Shown here piece by piece: positions 34,378 to 44,094 of a stretch of 64,000 nucleotides of DNA (the stretch's first letter is position 1; each line of letters starts with the position of its first letter). The notes below the pieces were generated by a model. That model made no database searches. It was not told where the DNA came from and worked only from the letters and a program-made list of their open reading frames with translations. The position numbers and the translations under genes are program-made. Source of the DNA: Collinsella aerofaciens (GTDB taxonomy: Bacteria > Actinomycetota > Coriobacteriia > Coriobacteriales > Coriobacteriaceae); assembly GCF_018785265.1 (NCBI RefSeq), contig NZ_WQPK01000045.1, positions 248,001-312,000 of the forward strand, in the 5' to 3' direction.

Positions 34378-36528
34378 TTAGTACTGGCTCTCGTGCTTGC
34401 TGAAGAAGTCGAAGCGCGGGGGCAGCGGCTTCACGCGGTGCTCGCCGGGCTTCTCGCCCAGGCTCTCCACGAACTCGTCCGTGGAGGCAAAGATGTTGTC
34501 CCAGCTAAAGAAGGCGACGGGGTCGACGTCGAAGTACTCGCAGATGAGCTCGCAGCCGGCCGGCACAATACCGTGCATCAGGACGGTCGCCACGCGCAGC
34601 TCGGTAAAGGCGTCGACGAGGGCCTGCGTCATCGCGGCGTTTGCCTCATTACCCTCGAGCTTGTTGGCGGCCTTGGAGGCGTCGCTCCAGCGCTTGTTGG
34701 CGGCGCGCAGGTAGTCGTCGCACACGGCGAGCGCTCGGTGCGTCTCGAACTTGTACATGGCCTGCTCAAAGGCGAGGGCTGCCTGCTGGGCGGCTTCGAC
34801 CACGGTGTCAGAAGCGGCACCGGCGGGGATGCAGCCGTTGCGGCAGGGGCTCTCGTCGCCTTCCTTGATGGCAACGCCGTAGAAGCAGCTGCGGGCCAGG
34901 CGGTTGAACACGCCGGTCAGCAGCGCGCTCTCCTTAAGGGCCGGATCGATGACGCGCTTGTCGTCGCAGGCGCGTACCTCGTTGCCGTCCTTGTCCTTGC
35001 CGGTCACGCGCGTGTCGTATGCCTTGGGGCTAAAGCTCACCGGCTTTTCGGACAGGCCGAGCGACAGCCAGTGCGCGCGCATCTGCTCGCAGGTGTAGTG
35101 GTTGAGCAGGTCGTCTGCCGGCGGGGGAGGCGTCTGCGAGGACGAGCTGGCTTTTTTGCCCATGTAGAGCAGGTGATAGCAGGCGCTGACGGTGCTCTGC
35201 GTAAGGTCCCAACCCAGGGCCTCCCACATGGCGGTCTGAGCGATGCAGTAGAAATAGATGTTGTCCTGACCGATGAACTGGTAGATCTGAGCGTCGTCAG
35301 AGCACCACCAGTCGCGCCAGTCGAGCGAGCTGTGCTGGTAGGTGGGAGCGGGTACCTGCGTGGAATCGGCGGCGGGCTCGCCCATGAGGGCGGCATCCTG
35401 GGCGGCGACGCCCTCGGTCACGCCGGCGGCCTTGGCATCGCGTGCGAGCACGGTACGCGTATAGCTGATGGGCGCCCACAGGCTCTCGGGCCAGCACCAG
35501 CAGGTGACGTCGGAGACGCCATCGACCTCGGGCACCGGAACGCCCCAGTCGATGTTGCCGGTGATGCGGAAGGGCACGAGCGCCTTGCCGCTGCGGAAAC
35601 GCACGCCGCCGTTGGCGAGCACCGCGTGGGCATCGTCGCGCTCCTTCCAGCTGGGGAAGGTGACGGTAAAGCTGCTCTTGTTGCCCTCGGGCTCCAGGAC
35701 GGTGTGCTCGGGAAGCTGATCTTCGACGGCATCGAAGGCCTCGCGGAACTTGTTCTGAATATAGAGCTGAGCCGGCAGCAGCCACTCCTCCATGGTCTTG
35801 GAGACCACGGAACGAACCTGCGGGTTCTGGGCGAGCTTGGCGGTATAGGTCTTCATAAAGTCGAGGTAGGCCGGCAGGTCGAAGTAGAGGTTGTCGACCG
35901 GGCGCAGCTCGGGCACCTCGCCGGTGAGCTGGCTCTTAGGCGCGATGAGCTCCTCGGGCTCAAACTGGTGACCCAGGTCGCACTCGTCGGCATAGGCCTT
36001 CTCGGACTTGCAGCCCTGGATGGGGCAGCGGCCGATCACCTGACGGCCGTTGAGGAACGTGCCGGCCTTGGCATCGTAGAACTGCAGCGTGGAGCGCTTG
36101 GAGATGGTGCCCTGCTCGTGCAGGCGCTCGATAATCTCGGCGGTCACCTCGTTGTGGATCTGGGCCGCCGGCTCAAGGCCCGAGCCGCCGTAGATGTCAC
36201 AGCTGATGTTGTAGTTGTTGAGGGTCGCGGCCTGGCGGGAGTGATTGGACTCGACATACTCGCTAATGGACTTGTCGTAGCCCTCGTTCTCCTTGAGCTT
36301 GCGGTAGCTCTCCATGATGGGCGAGCCATAGCAGTCGGTGCCCGAGGTGAAGATGACGTTCTCACGGCCCAGGCGGTCGCGCAGGAAGCGGGCGAAGAAG
36401 TCGGCAGGGACAAAGACGCCGCCAACGTGGCCAAAGTGAAGGCCCTTGTTGCCGTAGGGCTCGCCGGCGGTAACGATGGCGCGGCGAGGCCAGCTGGGAC
36501 GGTCGTTCATGGAGTATTTGGATGCCAT
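34378..36528 (-). CDS. metG: Methionyl-tRNA synthetase, atypical KMSKS motif
   Basis: The 716-residue class I synthetase has the HIGH box HFGH at residues 31-34, the MetRS metal-binding insert (CPIQGC, with later Cys in DECDLGHQF), FTSGTDCYGSP and WGVPVP/DVTCWCWPESLWAP of the Met pocket. The second signature is not KMSKS: the equivalent place (about 455-461) reads GKKASSSS. No C-terminal tRNA-binding (OB-fold) domain is present. ATG 36528 follows AAGGAG. It may be the sole MetRS or a second copy. Confidence 0.85.
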   Translation of the reverse strand: MASKYSMNDRPSWPRRAIVTAGEPYGNKGLHFGHVGGVFVPADFFARFLRDRLGRENVIFTSGTDCYGSPIMESYRKLKENEGYDKSISEYVESNHSRQAATLNNYNISCDIYGGSGLEPAAQIHNEVTAEIIERLHEQGTISKRSTLQFYDAKAGTFLNGRQVIGRCPIQGCKSEKAYADECDLGHQFEPEELIAPKSQLTGEVPELRPVDNLYFDLPAYLDFMKTYTAKLAQNPQVRSVVSKTMEEWLLPAQLYIQNKFREAFDAVEDQLPEHTVLEPEGNKSSFTVTFPSWKERDDAHAVLANGGVRFRSGKALVPFRITGNIDWGVPVPEVDGVSDVTCWCWPESLWAPISYTRTVLARDAKAAGVTEGVAAQDAALMGEPAADSTQVPAPTYQHSSLDWRDWWCSDDAQIYQFIGQDNIYFYCIAQTAMWEALGWDLTQSTVSACYHLLYMGKKASSSSQTPPPPADDLLNHYTCEQMRAHWLSLGLSEKPVSFSPKAYDTRVTGKDKDGNEVRACDDKRVIDPALKESALLTGVFNRLARSCFYGVAIKEGDESPCRNGCIPAGAASDTVVEAAQQAALAFEQAMYKFETHRALAVCDDYLRAANKRWSDASKAANKLEGNEANAAMTQALVDAFTELRVATVLMHGIVPAGCELICEYFDVDPVAFFSWDNIFASTDEFVESLGEKPGEHRVKPLPPRFDFFSKHESQY

Positions 36529-36660
36529 GGGACTCCTTCGCATATGGTGAGGGCGCGGCCGGGCGCGGGGCTCGGCGGCGCGGTGGTCAATTCGTGCATA
36601 TCGTTCGACATTATCGCACATGCGGGCGGGTGCGTGGCAGGGGCGCTATCCTAAGATGCT

Positions 36661-37227
36661 ATGAATGAGATTTCCAACATACATGCGTTTGAAGACGAGG
36701 ATTTTCTGCACGCTTGCTTCGTGTGGGGGATGGTCGTAGTCGGCGTGTTTGCCGTGTGCCTGGTGCCGGTGTTTATGCTGCTGGGCGGGCCTGCAGACTT
36801 GGATGCGGCTGACGCGGGCGGCTGGATGGCTGTCGTGGGCTGGATAGTCGGCTTGGCTGCGGTTTCTGCGGCGTCATTTGCCGTGCACGAGCTGGTGCAT
36901 GCAGCGTTCTTTAAGTTGTTTGCGCCTGCGGGTGCGCACGTGACTTTTGGAGCGAACCGTGAGACGTGCATGATTTATGCCTGCGCCGAGGGGATTGTGT
37001 ATTCGCGCCGGCGGTATATGGCGATTTGCCTGGCGCCGACGGTTGTTGTGACGACAGCGTTTGCCCTGGGGTTTGCGTTTTCGGGCTATCCGCTGCTGTG
37101 CTATCTGGCGGCCGGCTTGCATTTGTCAGGCTGTGTGGGCGACTGGTATTACGTGCGGACCATTTTGCGCGACCGCCGCATTGTCGCCTGCGAGGATACG
37201 TCCTTTGGCGTGCGCTTTTTTGGGTGA
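36661..37227 (+). CDS. DUF3267-type putative membrane zincin
   Basis: The 188-residue protein has four predicted membrane helices and a HExxH-type motif in FAVHELVHAAFFK (about residue 80), placed next to a helix as in DUF3267 proteins. It is probably a membrane-embedded metalloprotease, though activity is unproven in the family. The gene overlaps no other frame and ends 10 nt before queH, so both are likely in one transcript. Divergent from metG. Confidence 0.75.
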   Translation: MNEISNIHAFEDEDFLHACFVWGMVVVGVFAVCLVPVFMLLGGPADLDAADAGGWMAVVGWIVGLAAVSAASFAVHELVHAAFFKLFAPAGAHVTFGANRETCMIYACAEGIVYSRRRYMAICLAPTVVVTTAFALGFAFSGYPLLCYLAAGLHLSGCVGDWYYVRTILRDRRIVACEDTSFGVRFFG

Positions 37228-37237
37228 GGAGATGTCG

Positions 37238-37813
37238 ATGAAGTCGTTGTTGCTGCATGCGTGCTGTGCACCATGCTCGCTTGAGCCGGTTCGCCTGCTG
37301 CGCGAGGAGGGGTTTGAGCCCACGATTTGCTGGACCAACCCCAATATTCAACCGCGCGATGAATGGCAGCGCCGCTTGGACGAGCTGCGCCGGTGGTGTG
37401 CCGATGGCGACATCGAGCTCATCGAGGCAGGGGAGGACCGCGATCGCTGGGAGACCGGCGTGGCGCCGCTGGGTGCCGACCGAGCCCGTCGCTGTCGCGC
37501 GTGCTATGCCCTGCGTCTGGCCGAGGCGTGCCGCGTGGCCCAGGAGCGCGGGTTTGAGTTTGTGGGCACGACGCTCGCCGTCTCGCCGTACCAGTTGTTC
37601 GAAACCTGCAATGATGTGTTGGAGCGTCTGGCTGCCGCCCGCGGTCTCACCCCGGTGATTCGCGATTTTCGCCCGTATTACCCCGAGGCGACACGCCGTT
37701 CGCGCGAGCTTGGCATGTATCGGCAGAACTACTGTGGTTGCCGCTTCTCGGCTGTCGAGGCGGCCATGGACCGCGCCCGCATCCGCGACGAGCGCAAAGC
37801 CGCCAAAAAGTAG
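37238..37813 (+). CDS. queH: Epoxyqueuosine reductase QueH
   Basis: The 191-residue protein matches QueH (DUF208): adjacent cysteines in LHACCAPCSLEP, RCRACYALRL, and a C-terminal YCGCRFS, which bind the iron-sulfur cluster. It reduces epoxyqueuosine to queuosine in tRNA, replacing QueG. ATG 37238 lies 6 nt after GAGGAG; ATG 37232 sits too close. The neighbour queA makes the substrate. Confidence 0.92.
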   Translation: MKSLLLHACCAPCSLEPVRLLREEGFEPTICWTNPNIQPRDEWQRRLDELRRWCADGDIELIEAGEDRDRWETGVAPLGADRARRCRACYALRLAEACRVAQERGFEFVGTTLAVSPYQLFETCNDVLERLAAARGLTPVIRDFRPYYPEATRRSRELGMYRQNYCGCRFSAVEAAMDRARIRDERKAAKK

Positions 37814-37877
37814 TTCATTTGGGACGTCAGCCTGCTAGGATGTAGAGCGGACTTTAGCTATATAAGGAGTATCCGAC

Positions 37878-39095
37878 GTGTCTATGCGTACCGATGATTT
37901 TGACTACAACCTTCCCGAGGAACTGATTGCCCAGGCTCCTGCCGAGCCGCGCGATTCCTGCCGATTGCTGGTGGTGGATCGCAAGGGCTCTCAGGCGGGA
38001 ACGCCGCTAAAGCATGGCGGTACCGTTGAGCACCGCATCTTCCGCGACATCATCGACTATATCGAGCCGGGCGACGTGCTCGTCATCAACAAGACGCGCG
38101 TGATGCCGGCCCGTCTTATCGGTCGCAAGGCGGGCTCGGGTGGCGTGGTCGAGACACTGCTGCTCAAGCGCCGCGAGGATGTTGACCCGCTGGGTCACGT
38201 TTGGGAGTGTCTGGTCAAGCCGGGCAAGCGCCTGAAGCCCGGTGCTCATATTGAGTATCGCGCCGGTGGCGCCCATGCGCCCGAGGGGGCTCCCGTGGTG
38301 CTGACGGCCGAGGTTGTCGACTTTGTCACCGATAGCCGCGGCGGCCGCCTGGTGCGTTTTGAGCCGGCCGGCTGCAATGCCGCCGGCGAGCCGCGCACGC
38401 TCGACGAGGCCATTCACGCCGCCGGTCACGTGCCGCTGCCGCCCTACATTACCGATTACGAGGGCGATCCCGAGAAGTACCAGACCGTCTACGCCATGAA
38501 GGAGGAGCACTCGGCTGCCGCTCCCACGGCGGGTCTGCACTTTACGCCCGAGCTCATGGCCGCTATCGAGGCCAAGGGTGCCAAGTTTGCCGCCGTCGAG
38601 CTCGAGGTGGGTATCGATACCTTCCGTCTGGTGGAGGAGGACGACCCCACGCAGCACGTGATGCACACCGAGCGCTACCACGTGTCGCAGGAGGTTGTCG
38701 ATGCCGTGCACAAGGCCAAGGCCGAGGGTCATCGTGTGATCGCCGTCGGCACCACCGCGGTGCGCTCGCTCGAGAGCGCGTTTGACGCGGACGCGCCGGT
38801 GTCCGATCCGGCTGTGACGGCGCGCTATTTTGAGGGCCGCGAGGACGGGGCCGACACGCTCGGCCGCGGCGACATCGTGGTGCGCGAGAACGCGACAACG
38901 CAGCTCTACCTCATGCCCGGCTCGACCTATCACGTGGTCGACGCGCTGATCACGAACTTCCACGTGCCGCGCTCCACGCTCATGATGCTCGTGAGCGCAC
39001 TTGCCACCCGCGACCAGATCATGGATGCCTACGCTGCTGCTATCGAAGAACGTTACCGCTTCTTCAGCTTCGGCGACGCGATGCTCATTTGTTAG
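37878..39095 (+). CDS. queA: S-adenosylmethionine:tRNA ribosyltransferase-isomerase QueA
   Basis: The 405-residue enzyme adds the epoxycyclopentane ring to preQ1-modified tRNA. Motifs include DFDYNLPEELIAQ, VLVINKTRVMPARL, AAPTAGLHFTPELM, VELEVGIDTFRLV and ITNFHVPRSTLMMLVSA. GTG 37878 is the best start, 7 nt after AAGGAGT; ATG 37884 is possible but too distant. The G of the TAG stop at 39095 is also the first base of a stem in the following structured repeat. Confidence 0.95.
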   Translation: MSMRTDDFDYNLPEELIAQAPAEPRDSCRLLVVDRKGSQAGTPLKHGGTVEHRIFRDIIDYIEPGDVLVINKTRVMPARLIGRKAGSGGVVETLLLKRREDVDPLGHVWECLVKPGKRLKPGAHIEYRAGGAHAPEGAPVVLTAEVVDFVTDSRGGRLVRFEPAGCNAAGEPRTLDEAIHAAGHVPLPPYITDYEGDPEKYQTVYAMKEEHSAAAPTAGLHFTPELMAAIEAKGAKFAAVELEVGIDTFRLVEEDDPTQHVMHTERYHVSQEVVDAVHKAKAEGHRVIAVGTTAVRSLESAFDADAPVSDPAVTARYFEGREDGADTLGRGDIVVRENATTQLYLMPGSTYHVVDALITNFHVPRSTLMMLVSALATRDQIMDAYAAAIEERYRFFSFGDAMLIC

Positions 39096-39272
39096 TTACG
39101 CGGTTCTACGAACCGCGTAACTGCTCGACGCTGCGCGGGCCGCATTTGGACAACCTGACGTTCAACTTCAAGGGCGCGACCAGAAGGTCAGCGCCCTTTC
39201 GTTTCACGTCACCTTGTCTCAAATGCGACCCGCTCGCTGACTCTGCCATAACATCGGCATTTCTTTGGTTGT
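39095..39272 (+). ncRNA. Putative structured RNA element, copy 1 (after queA)
   Basis: Hairpin P1 is TTACGCGGTT/AACCGCGTAA (39096-39120). A long stem P2 pairs GGGCCGCATTTGGACAA (39137-39153) with TTGTCTCAAATGCGACCC (39214-39231). Its tip holds P3, AAGGGCGC/GCGCCCTT (39170-39198), with inner GACC-AGAA-GGTC. Conserved single strands are CGACGCTGC before P2 and CGCTGAC...CATCGGC after it. Copies 2 and 3 keep the stems with different bases. Confidence 0.6.
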
Positions 39273-39276
39273 CGAT

Positions 39277-39335
39277 GTGGTCGTTGGGGACGTTCTTGTT
39301 CGACTGGTCGTTTAAGAACGTCCTCAATGACTACC
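39277..39335. repeat. Dispersed hairpin repeat B, copy 1
   Basis: GTGGTCGTTGGGGACGTTCTT pairs imperfectly with AAGAACGTCCTCAATGACTA. The element directly follows the structured element, as it also does at 42514 and 48366. Confidence 0.6.
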
Positions 39336-39352
39336 TTGCATCAATCTAATAA

Positions 39353-39417
39353 GTTGCGGTGAGATAGTTCTTGAATTGGCCTTTTTTGAGGCTAAACAGG
39401 AACTATCTCACCGCAAC
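39353..39417. repeat. Convergent-gene hairpin C, copy 1
   Basis: GTTGCGGTGAGATAGTTC (39353-39370) pairs perfectly with 39400-39417. The loop holds a small stem, GCC/GGC. It lies between repeat B and the 3' end of the minus-strand coiled-coil gene. A second copy with altered but paired bases is at 44944-45006. Confidence 0.65.
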
Positions 39418-39444
39418 TGCGTTGAGCGTTTTTTGGCAGCTGGT

Positions 39445-41208
39445 TTACTTGCTCGCGAACAGCCAGACTAGGATGATCACCAGGATTGCGGCGACGATGC
39501 AGACGATGGCGCCGGTGAATTTGATGCGTGAGTCGCGGGTACGCTCGCGCACCGCGTCCTCGGTGGCCTCGAGCTGGGCGACTTCTCGCTCGGTCTCGGC
39601 GTGTTCGGCTTTGTCTCGGGCCAAGGATCCTGCAAGCGACTCAGTGATCTCTGGGTGGTCGTGCACCTCGGTCGCCTGTTCGATAATCGACTGCGCATGC
39701 GCGGCATCTGCTTGGGCGTTGGCTATGCTCTGCTCTTGGTCGCGGCGTGCCTTGTCCTCGGCGGCGATCTTCTCGCGCAGTTCGCGCTGGCGCGTCGCGG
39801 CGACGGTTTTTGCGGTCTGCAGCTCGTCGCGCGCGGCATCGGCCTCTGCCGTCACGGCCTGATGGGCTCGCTTGGCGTCGGTGATGGGGGCTTGTGCCTG
39901 CTCGACGGCCTGCTCGGCTGCGGCAAGCGAGTGCTCAAGGTCGGCGGTGATGCGCGGGACATCTTCTTCGGCTTTACGCAGGGCATCCGCCGTGTCGGAG
40001 ATCTGCATCGAGAGCTCGCTGGTGCGCACCGTATAGTTGGCGGGATTTGCTGAGGGATTGCGTTGCAGCTCGGCATACTCATGACGCAGCGTCTCGAGCT
40101 GGGCGCGCGTGGCGTCGACGGTTTGTTGTGCAGCCGCAATGCCGGCGTCTCGCTCGGCCTTCACCTTGTCGCGGATGCGCTTGGAATCCTCAAGGCGTCG
40201 AACGAGGCGGTTGCCGGTCTCGCGAGAGCTCGCCTCGCGGGCCTCCACGGCGTCGAGCGCGGCCTTCAGGCGGAGCTCAGTCGCGTCATCCTCTGTCTTC
40301 ATTTGTTCGAGCTGACCATTGAGCTCTGTCGCTTTGGCGCCGTGGGCATCACGGTCAATCTCGGCTGCCGCAGCGGTCTTTTGCGCTGTGGCGATCGCCT
40401 GACGCTGGTCGGCGACGATCTGCTCGTAGCGGCCTGCGATATCCTGGCGCGTCTCGAGTTCCTCGGCCTGATTGGCAATGCGCTGCTCAAGTTCGGCCAG
40501 GTGGGTGCGGGCATCGGCAAGTGCCTTTTTCGCGGCATTCATCTCACGCATGGCCGAGGCGCCCTGGGCGATAAAGGTGCCCACGGCGTTCGCAGTGTTC
40601 GAGACAGCGGTCCCCAGATCGCGGCTCGCGGCGGGGGAGTGCGGGGCGGTCGGGCGAGTGGTGTCGGCAGCGTCCGCATCGGCAGTCTGCGGCACGGCGA
40701 TATTGCCGGTACCGCCCTCGACCACAGAAAAGCCTGCTGCGTGCGGATCGACCGCATCGGCGCCAATCGTGGGGTGCTCGAGCTGCAGAAACGAGGGCAT
40801 GGTGCTGCCCTGGTCGGCAACCGGAGTCTCGCCGGGCACAAAGGTCGAGGCCGCCTCGGCGGCCTCCTCTTCCTCGGCATCAATATCGGCATCGGCGACG
40901 GCGTCTTTCATCGCTTTGACAGCATCCATCATGGAGTCCATGACGGCATCGAGCTCTTCTTCCGAAGACACCTCGATGGGGCCCGCTGCTTGCGGGGCGT
41001 CGTCCTGTACAGGGGCGTCGTCCTGAGCGGGCGCATCGTCGTTTTGCTCATCGGCGTTTTCTGTTTCGGGGGTTTCCGCCGCAGCGCTTTCGTCCAAGAT
41101 GGGGCCGTCGACGTCGGTACCATCGCAGGTCACAGCGTCAGTATCTGCGGTGACGTCTGCGGGATCATCAATATGCTGTTGAGTCTGGGGGTCCAGCTCG
41201 TCTGTCAT
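39445..41208 (-). CDS. Tail-anchored coiled-coil protein
   Basis: The 587-residue protein has an acidic, disordered N-terminal 200 residues (Asp/Glu/Ala-rich), a long coiled coil (about 210-540, rich in Ala, Glu, Gln, Arg heptads such as RTHLAELEQRIANQAEELE) and a C-terminal membrane helix (FTGAIVCIVAAILVIILVWL). There is no signal peptide, so it is probably anchored with the coil in the cytoplasm. ATG 41208 is chosen at 9 nt from GAGGAG; ATG 41214 is also possible. No named family was recognised. A structural or cell-envelope organising role is a guess. Confidence 0.7.
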   Translation of the reverse strand: MTDELDPQTQQHIDDPADVTADTDAVTCDGTDVDGPILDESAAAETPETENADEQNDDAPAQDDAPVQDDAPQAAGPIEVSSEEELDAVMDSMMDAVKAMKDAVADADIDAEEEEAAEAASTFVPGETPVADQGSTMPSFLQLEHPTIGADAVDPHAAGFSVVEGGTGNIAVPQTADADAADTTRPTAPHSPAASRDLGTAVSNTANAVGTFIAQGASAMREMNAAKKALADARTHLAELEQRIANQAEELETRQDIAGRYEQIVADQRQAIATAQKTAAAAEIDRDAHGAKATELNGQLEQMKTEDDATELRLKAALDAVEAREASSRETGNRLVRRLEDSKRIRDKVKAERDAGIAAAQQTVDATRAQLETLRHEYAELQRNPSANPANYTVRTSELSMQISDTADALRKAEEDVPRITADLEHSLAAAEQAVEQAQAPITDAKRAHQAVTAEADAARDELQTAKTVAATRQRELREKIAAEDKARRDQEQSIANAQADAAHAQSIIEQATEVHDHPEITESLAGSLARDKAEHAETEREVAQLEATEDAVRERTRDSRIKFTGAIVCIVAAILVIILVWLFASK

Positions 41209-41502
41209 AGGCATGTGCTCCTCATCGTTGTTTGTCACCCTATGATAAAGTCTCGCGCCGACATCCCGCGCGCCGCAGCAAAGTTTCAAAACGTGTTCGA
41301 TGGCTCGATCTGATAACAATAACTCGGCCGCTTTATCCGGTTTGTACTTGACAATCCCTTCGCCGAACGACGTGGTGCCGTTCGCCTGCTGCGGTCTTTA
41401 TTTTTCACTTGAACCCGCTAAAGTTGCATTTCAGCTTTTGGCGCGTGAAGTTGGATACGCGCAGTCGGCGGGCGTGCCCGTCGCGATTTGAAAGGACTTT
41501 GT

Positions 41503-42303
41503 ATGGGACTTTTCACTGGTAAGACCGTGATCGTCACCGGCGGCGGCAAGGCCACGCTTAAGGACGGCTCCGCTGGCTCCATCGGCTACGGCATCGATAT
41601 CGCTTTTGCCAAGGAGGGCGCAAACCTCGTCATCACCGGCCGCAACGTCGCCAAGCTCGAGGCTGCCAAGGAATCCCTCGAGGCCGAGTACGGCGTCAAG
41701 GTTCTGCCTGTTCAGGCCGATGTTTCAGCCGGTCAGGACAACGAGGCCGTCGTCCAGAACGTCATCGACAAGGCCATTGAGGAGTTCGGCCGCATCGACG
41801 CCGTCGTCAACAATGCTCAGGCCAGCGCCTCGGGCGTGACCATCGCCGATCACACCATGGATCAGTTTAACCTGGCCATTTACTCCGGTCTGTATGCTAC
41901 CTATCTGTACATGCAGAAGGCCTATCCGCACCTGAAGGAGACCAAGGGCTCCGTGGTCAACTTCGCCTCGGGCGCCGGCCTGTTTGGCAACTATGGCCAG
42001 TGCAGCTATGCTGCCGCCAAGGAGGGCATCCGCGGCCTGACCCGCGTTGCCGCCAACGAGTGGGGCAAGGACGGCATCAACGTCAATATCGTTTGCCCGC
42101 TTGCTTGGACCGCTGCGCTCGAGAACTTCCAGGATGCCTATCCCGAGGCGTTCAAGGCCAACGTCCACATGCCGCCGGCTGGTCACTACGGCGACGTCGA
42201 GAAGGAAATCGGCCGCGTGGTCGTTCAGCTCTGCGGCCCCGACTTTAAGTACATGAACGGCGAGACCGTCACCCTCGAGGGTGGCATGGGCCAGCGTCCT
42301 TAG
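41503..42303 (+). CDS. Short-chain dehydrogenase, likely 12-alpha-hydroxysteroid dehydrogenase type
   Basis: The 266-residue SDR has a cofactor loop with an eight-residue insertion (TGGGKATLKDGSAGSIGYG), VITGRN after beta-2 (NADP-type Arg), VNNAQASASG, SGAGLFGNYGQCSYAAAK (Ser, Tyr-x3-Lys) and the end ETVTLEGGMGQRP. From memory, clostridial bile-acid 12-alpha-HSDH shares NNAQASASG, IYSGLYAT, NFASGAGLFGN, CSYAAAKEGIRGL and TLEGGMG. The enzyme would oxidise or reduce the C12 hydroxyl of bile acids. ATG 41503 follows AAAGGA. Substrate is inferred, not shown. Confidence 0.75.
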   Translation: MGLFTGKTVIVTGGGKATLKDGSAGSIGYGIDIAFAKEGANLVITGRNVAKLEAAKESLEAEYGVKVLPVQADVSAGQDNEAVVQNVIDKAIEEFGRIDAVVNNAQASASGVTIADHTMDQFNLAIYSGLYATYLYMQKAYPHLKETKGSVVNFASGAGLFGNYGQCSYAAAKEGIRGLTRVAANEWGKDGINVNIVCPLAWTAALENFQDAYPEAFKANVHMPPAGHYGDVEKEIGRVVVQLCGPDFKYMNGETVTLEGGMGQRP

Positions 42304-42316
42304 GGGTTACGTCTCA

Positions 42317-42497
42317 GGTTCCGCCGTTCTAACGAACGGCGGACCAGCCGACGCTGCGCGGTCACCAGAGCGACAACTTGTCATTCAAAGAGGACGGCAT
42401 GACCAGAAGGTCTATGCCGTCCTCTTTTCATGCCAATTTGTTCGCTCTGGCGACCGCTCGCTGACGTTGTCAGAGCATCGGCGTTGCCTTGGCCGTT
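42317..42497 (+). ncRNA. Putative structured RNA element, copy 2 (after the SDR gene)
   Basis: P1 is TCCGCCGTT/AACGGCGGA (42320-42343). P2 pairs GCGGTCACCAGAGCGACAA with TTGTTCGCTCTGGCGACCGC. P3 is AGAGGACGGCAT/ATGCCGTCCTCT with inner GACC-AGAA-GGTC, followed by TTTT, so it can act as a terminator. CCGACGCTGC precedes P2, and CGCTGACGTTGTC...CATCGGCGTT follows. It starts 14 nt after the SDR stop. Confidence 0.6.
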
Positions 42498-42513
42498 GGA
42501 AATAATCCCAGAT

Positions 42514-42650
42514 GTAGTCGTTGGGGACGTTCTTAAATGACTAGTCGAAAGGGACGCTCTTGCCGGCACCTGGGGACGGTCCCTAAGTGCCGGCAGATTG
42601 GGACACTTCTTTGCAAGATGGCGCTGAAGATTGTCCCCGACGACTAGTCG
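42514..42650. repeat. Dispersed hairpin repeat B, copy 2, with inserted hairpin
   Basis: It starts GTAGTCGTTGGGGACGTTCTT like the other copies. The middle is enlarged by a TGCCGGCAC/GTGCCGGCA hairpin (42561-42595) with the GGGGACGGTCCC core, a type related to the sequence near 55148-55174. Outer pairing is partly kept by GACTAGTC at the end. Confidence 0.55.
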
Positions 42651-42741
42651 TTTAATGCATCAGTTTCTGTCGAGTCGGTGCTTCTTGCGGGTTGCCCGTA
42701 TAATGGTTTGCGTATGAACCGCAACCAAGGAGTTCCAGTTT

Positions 42742-43881
<1,140 letters not shown>

Positions 43882-44030
43882 GGGCGACAGACACGCTTGC
43901 AGAGCGTGGGCAACGGCAAAGGCTGAGCGGCAGCCGCTCGTCACATTCTCTGACGCTGGCTGCACGACCGCTGACCGATAGCTTGCAAGCGCTTGATGCT
44001 TCGTGGGTACCATACCGAATAGTTGATGTT

Positions 44031-44079
44031 CGGGCGGGTGTTTGGCGCATGGCGTCGACCCCGCCCGTTTTTCTTTTTC
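44031..44079 (+). terminator. Terminator of tgt, just before the LOG gene ribosome site
   Basis: CGGGCGGG (44031-44038) pairs with CCCGCCCG (44060-44067), followed by TTTTTCTTTTT. The T run ends only about 8 nt before the next gene's AGGAG, so it may also act as an attenuator for that gene. Confidence 0.8.
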
Positions 44080-44094
44080 TCGATAGGAGCACCC

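Noticed and set aside
34393-36654. Plus-strand frame of over 700 codons
   Set aside because: It is antisense to metG and contains only Gly/Ala/Val/Leu-rich sequence without motifs.
41300-41491. Short plus-strand frame upstream of the SDR gene
   Set aside because: No ribosome site, overlap with the upstream region of the minus-strand gene and no domain; treated as promoter DNA.
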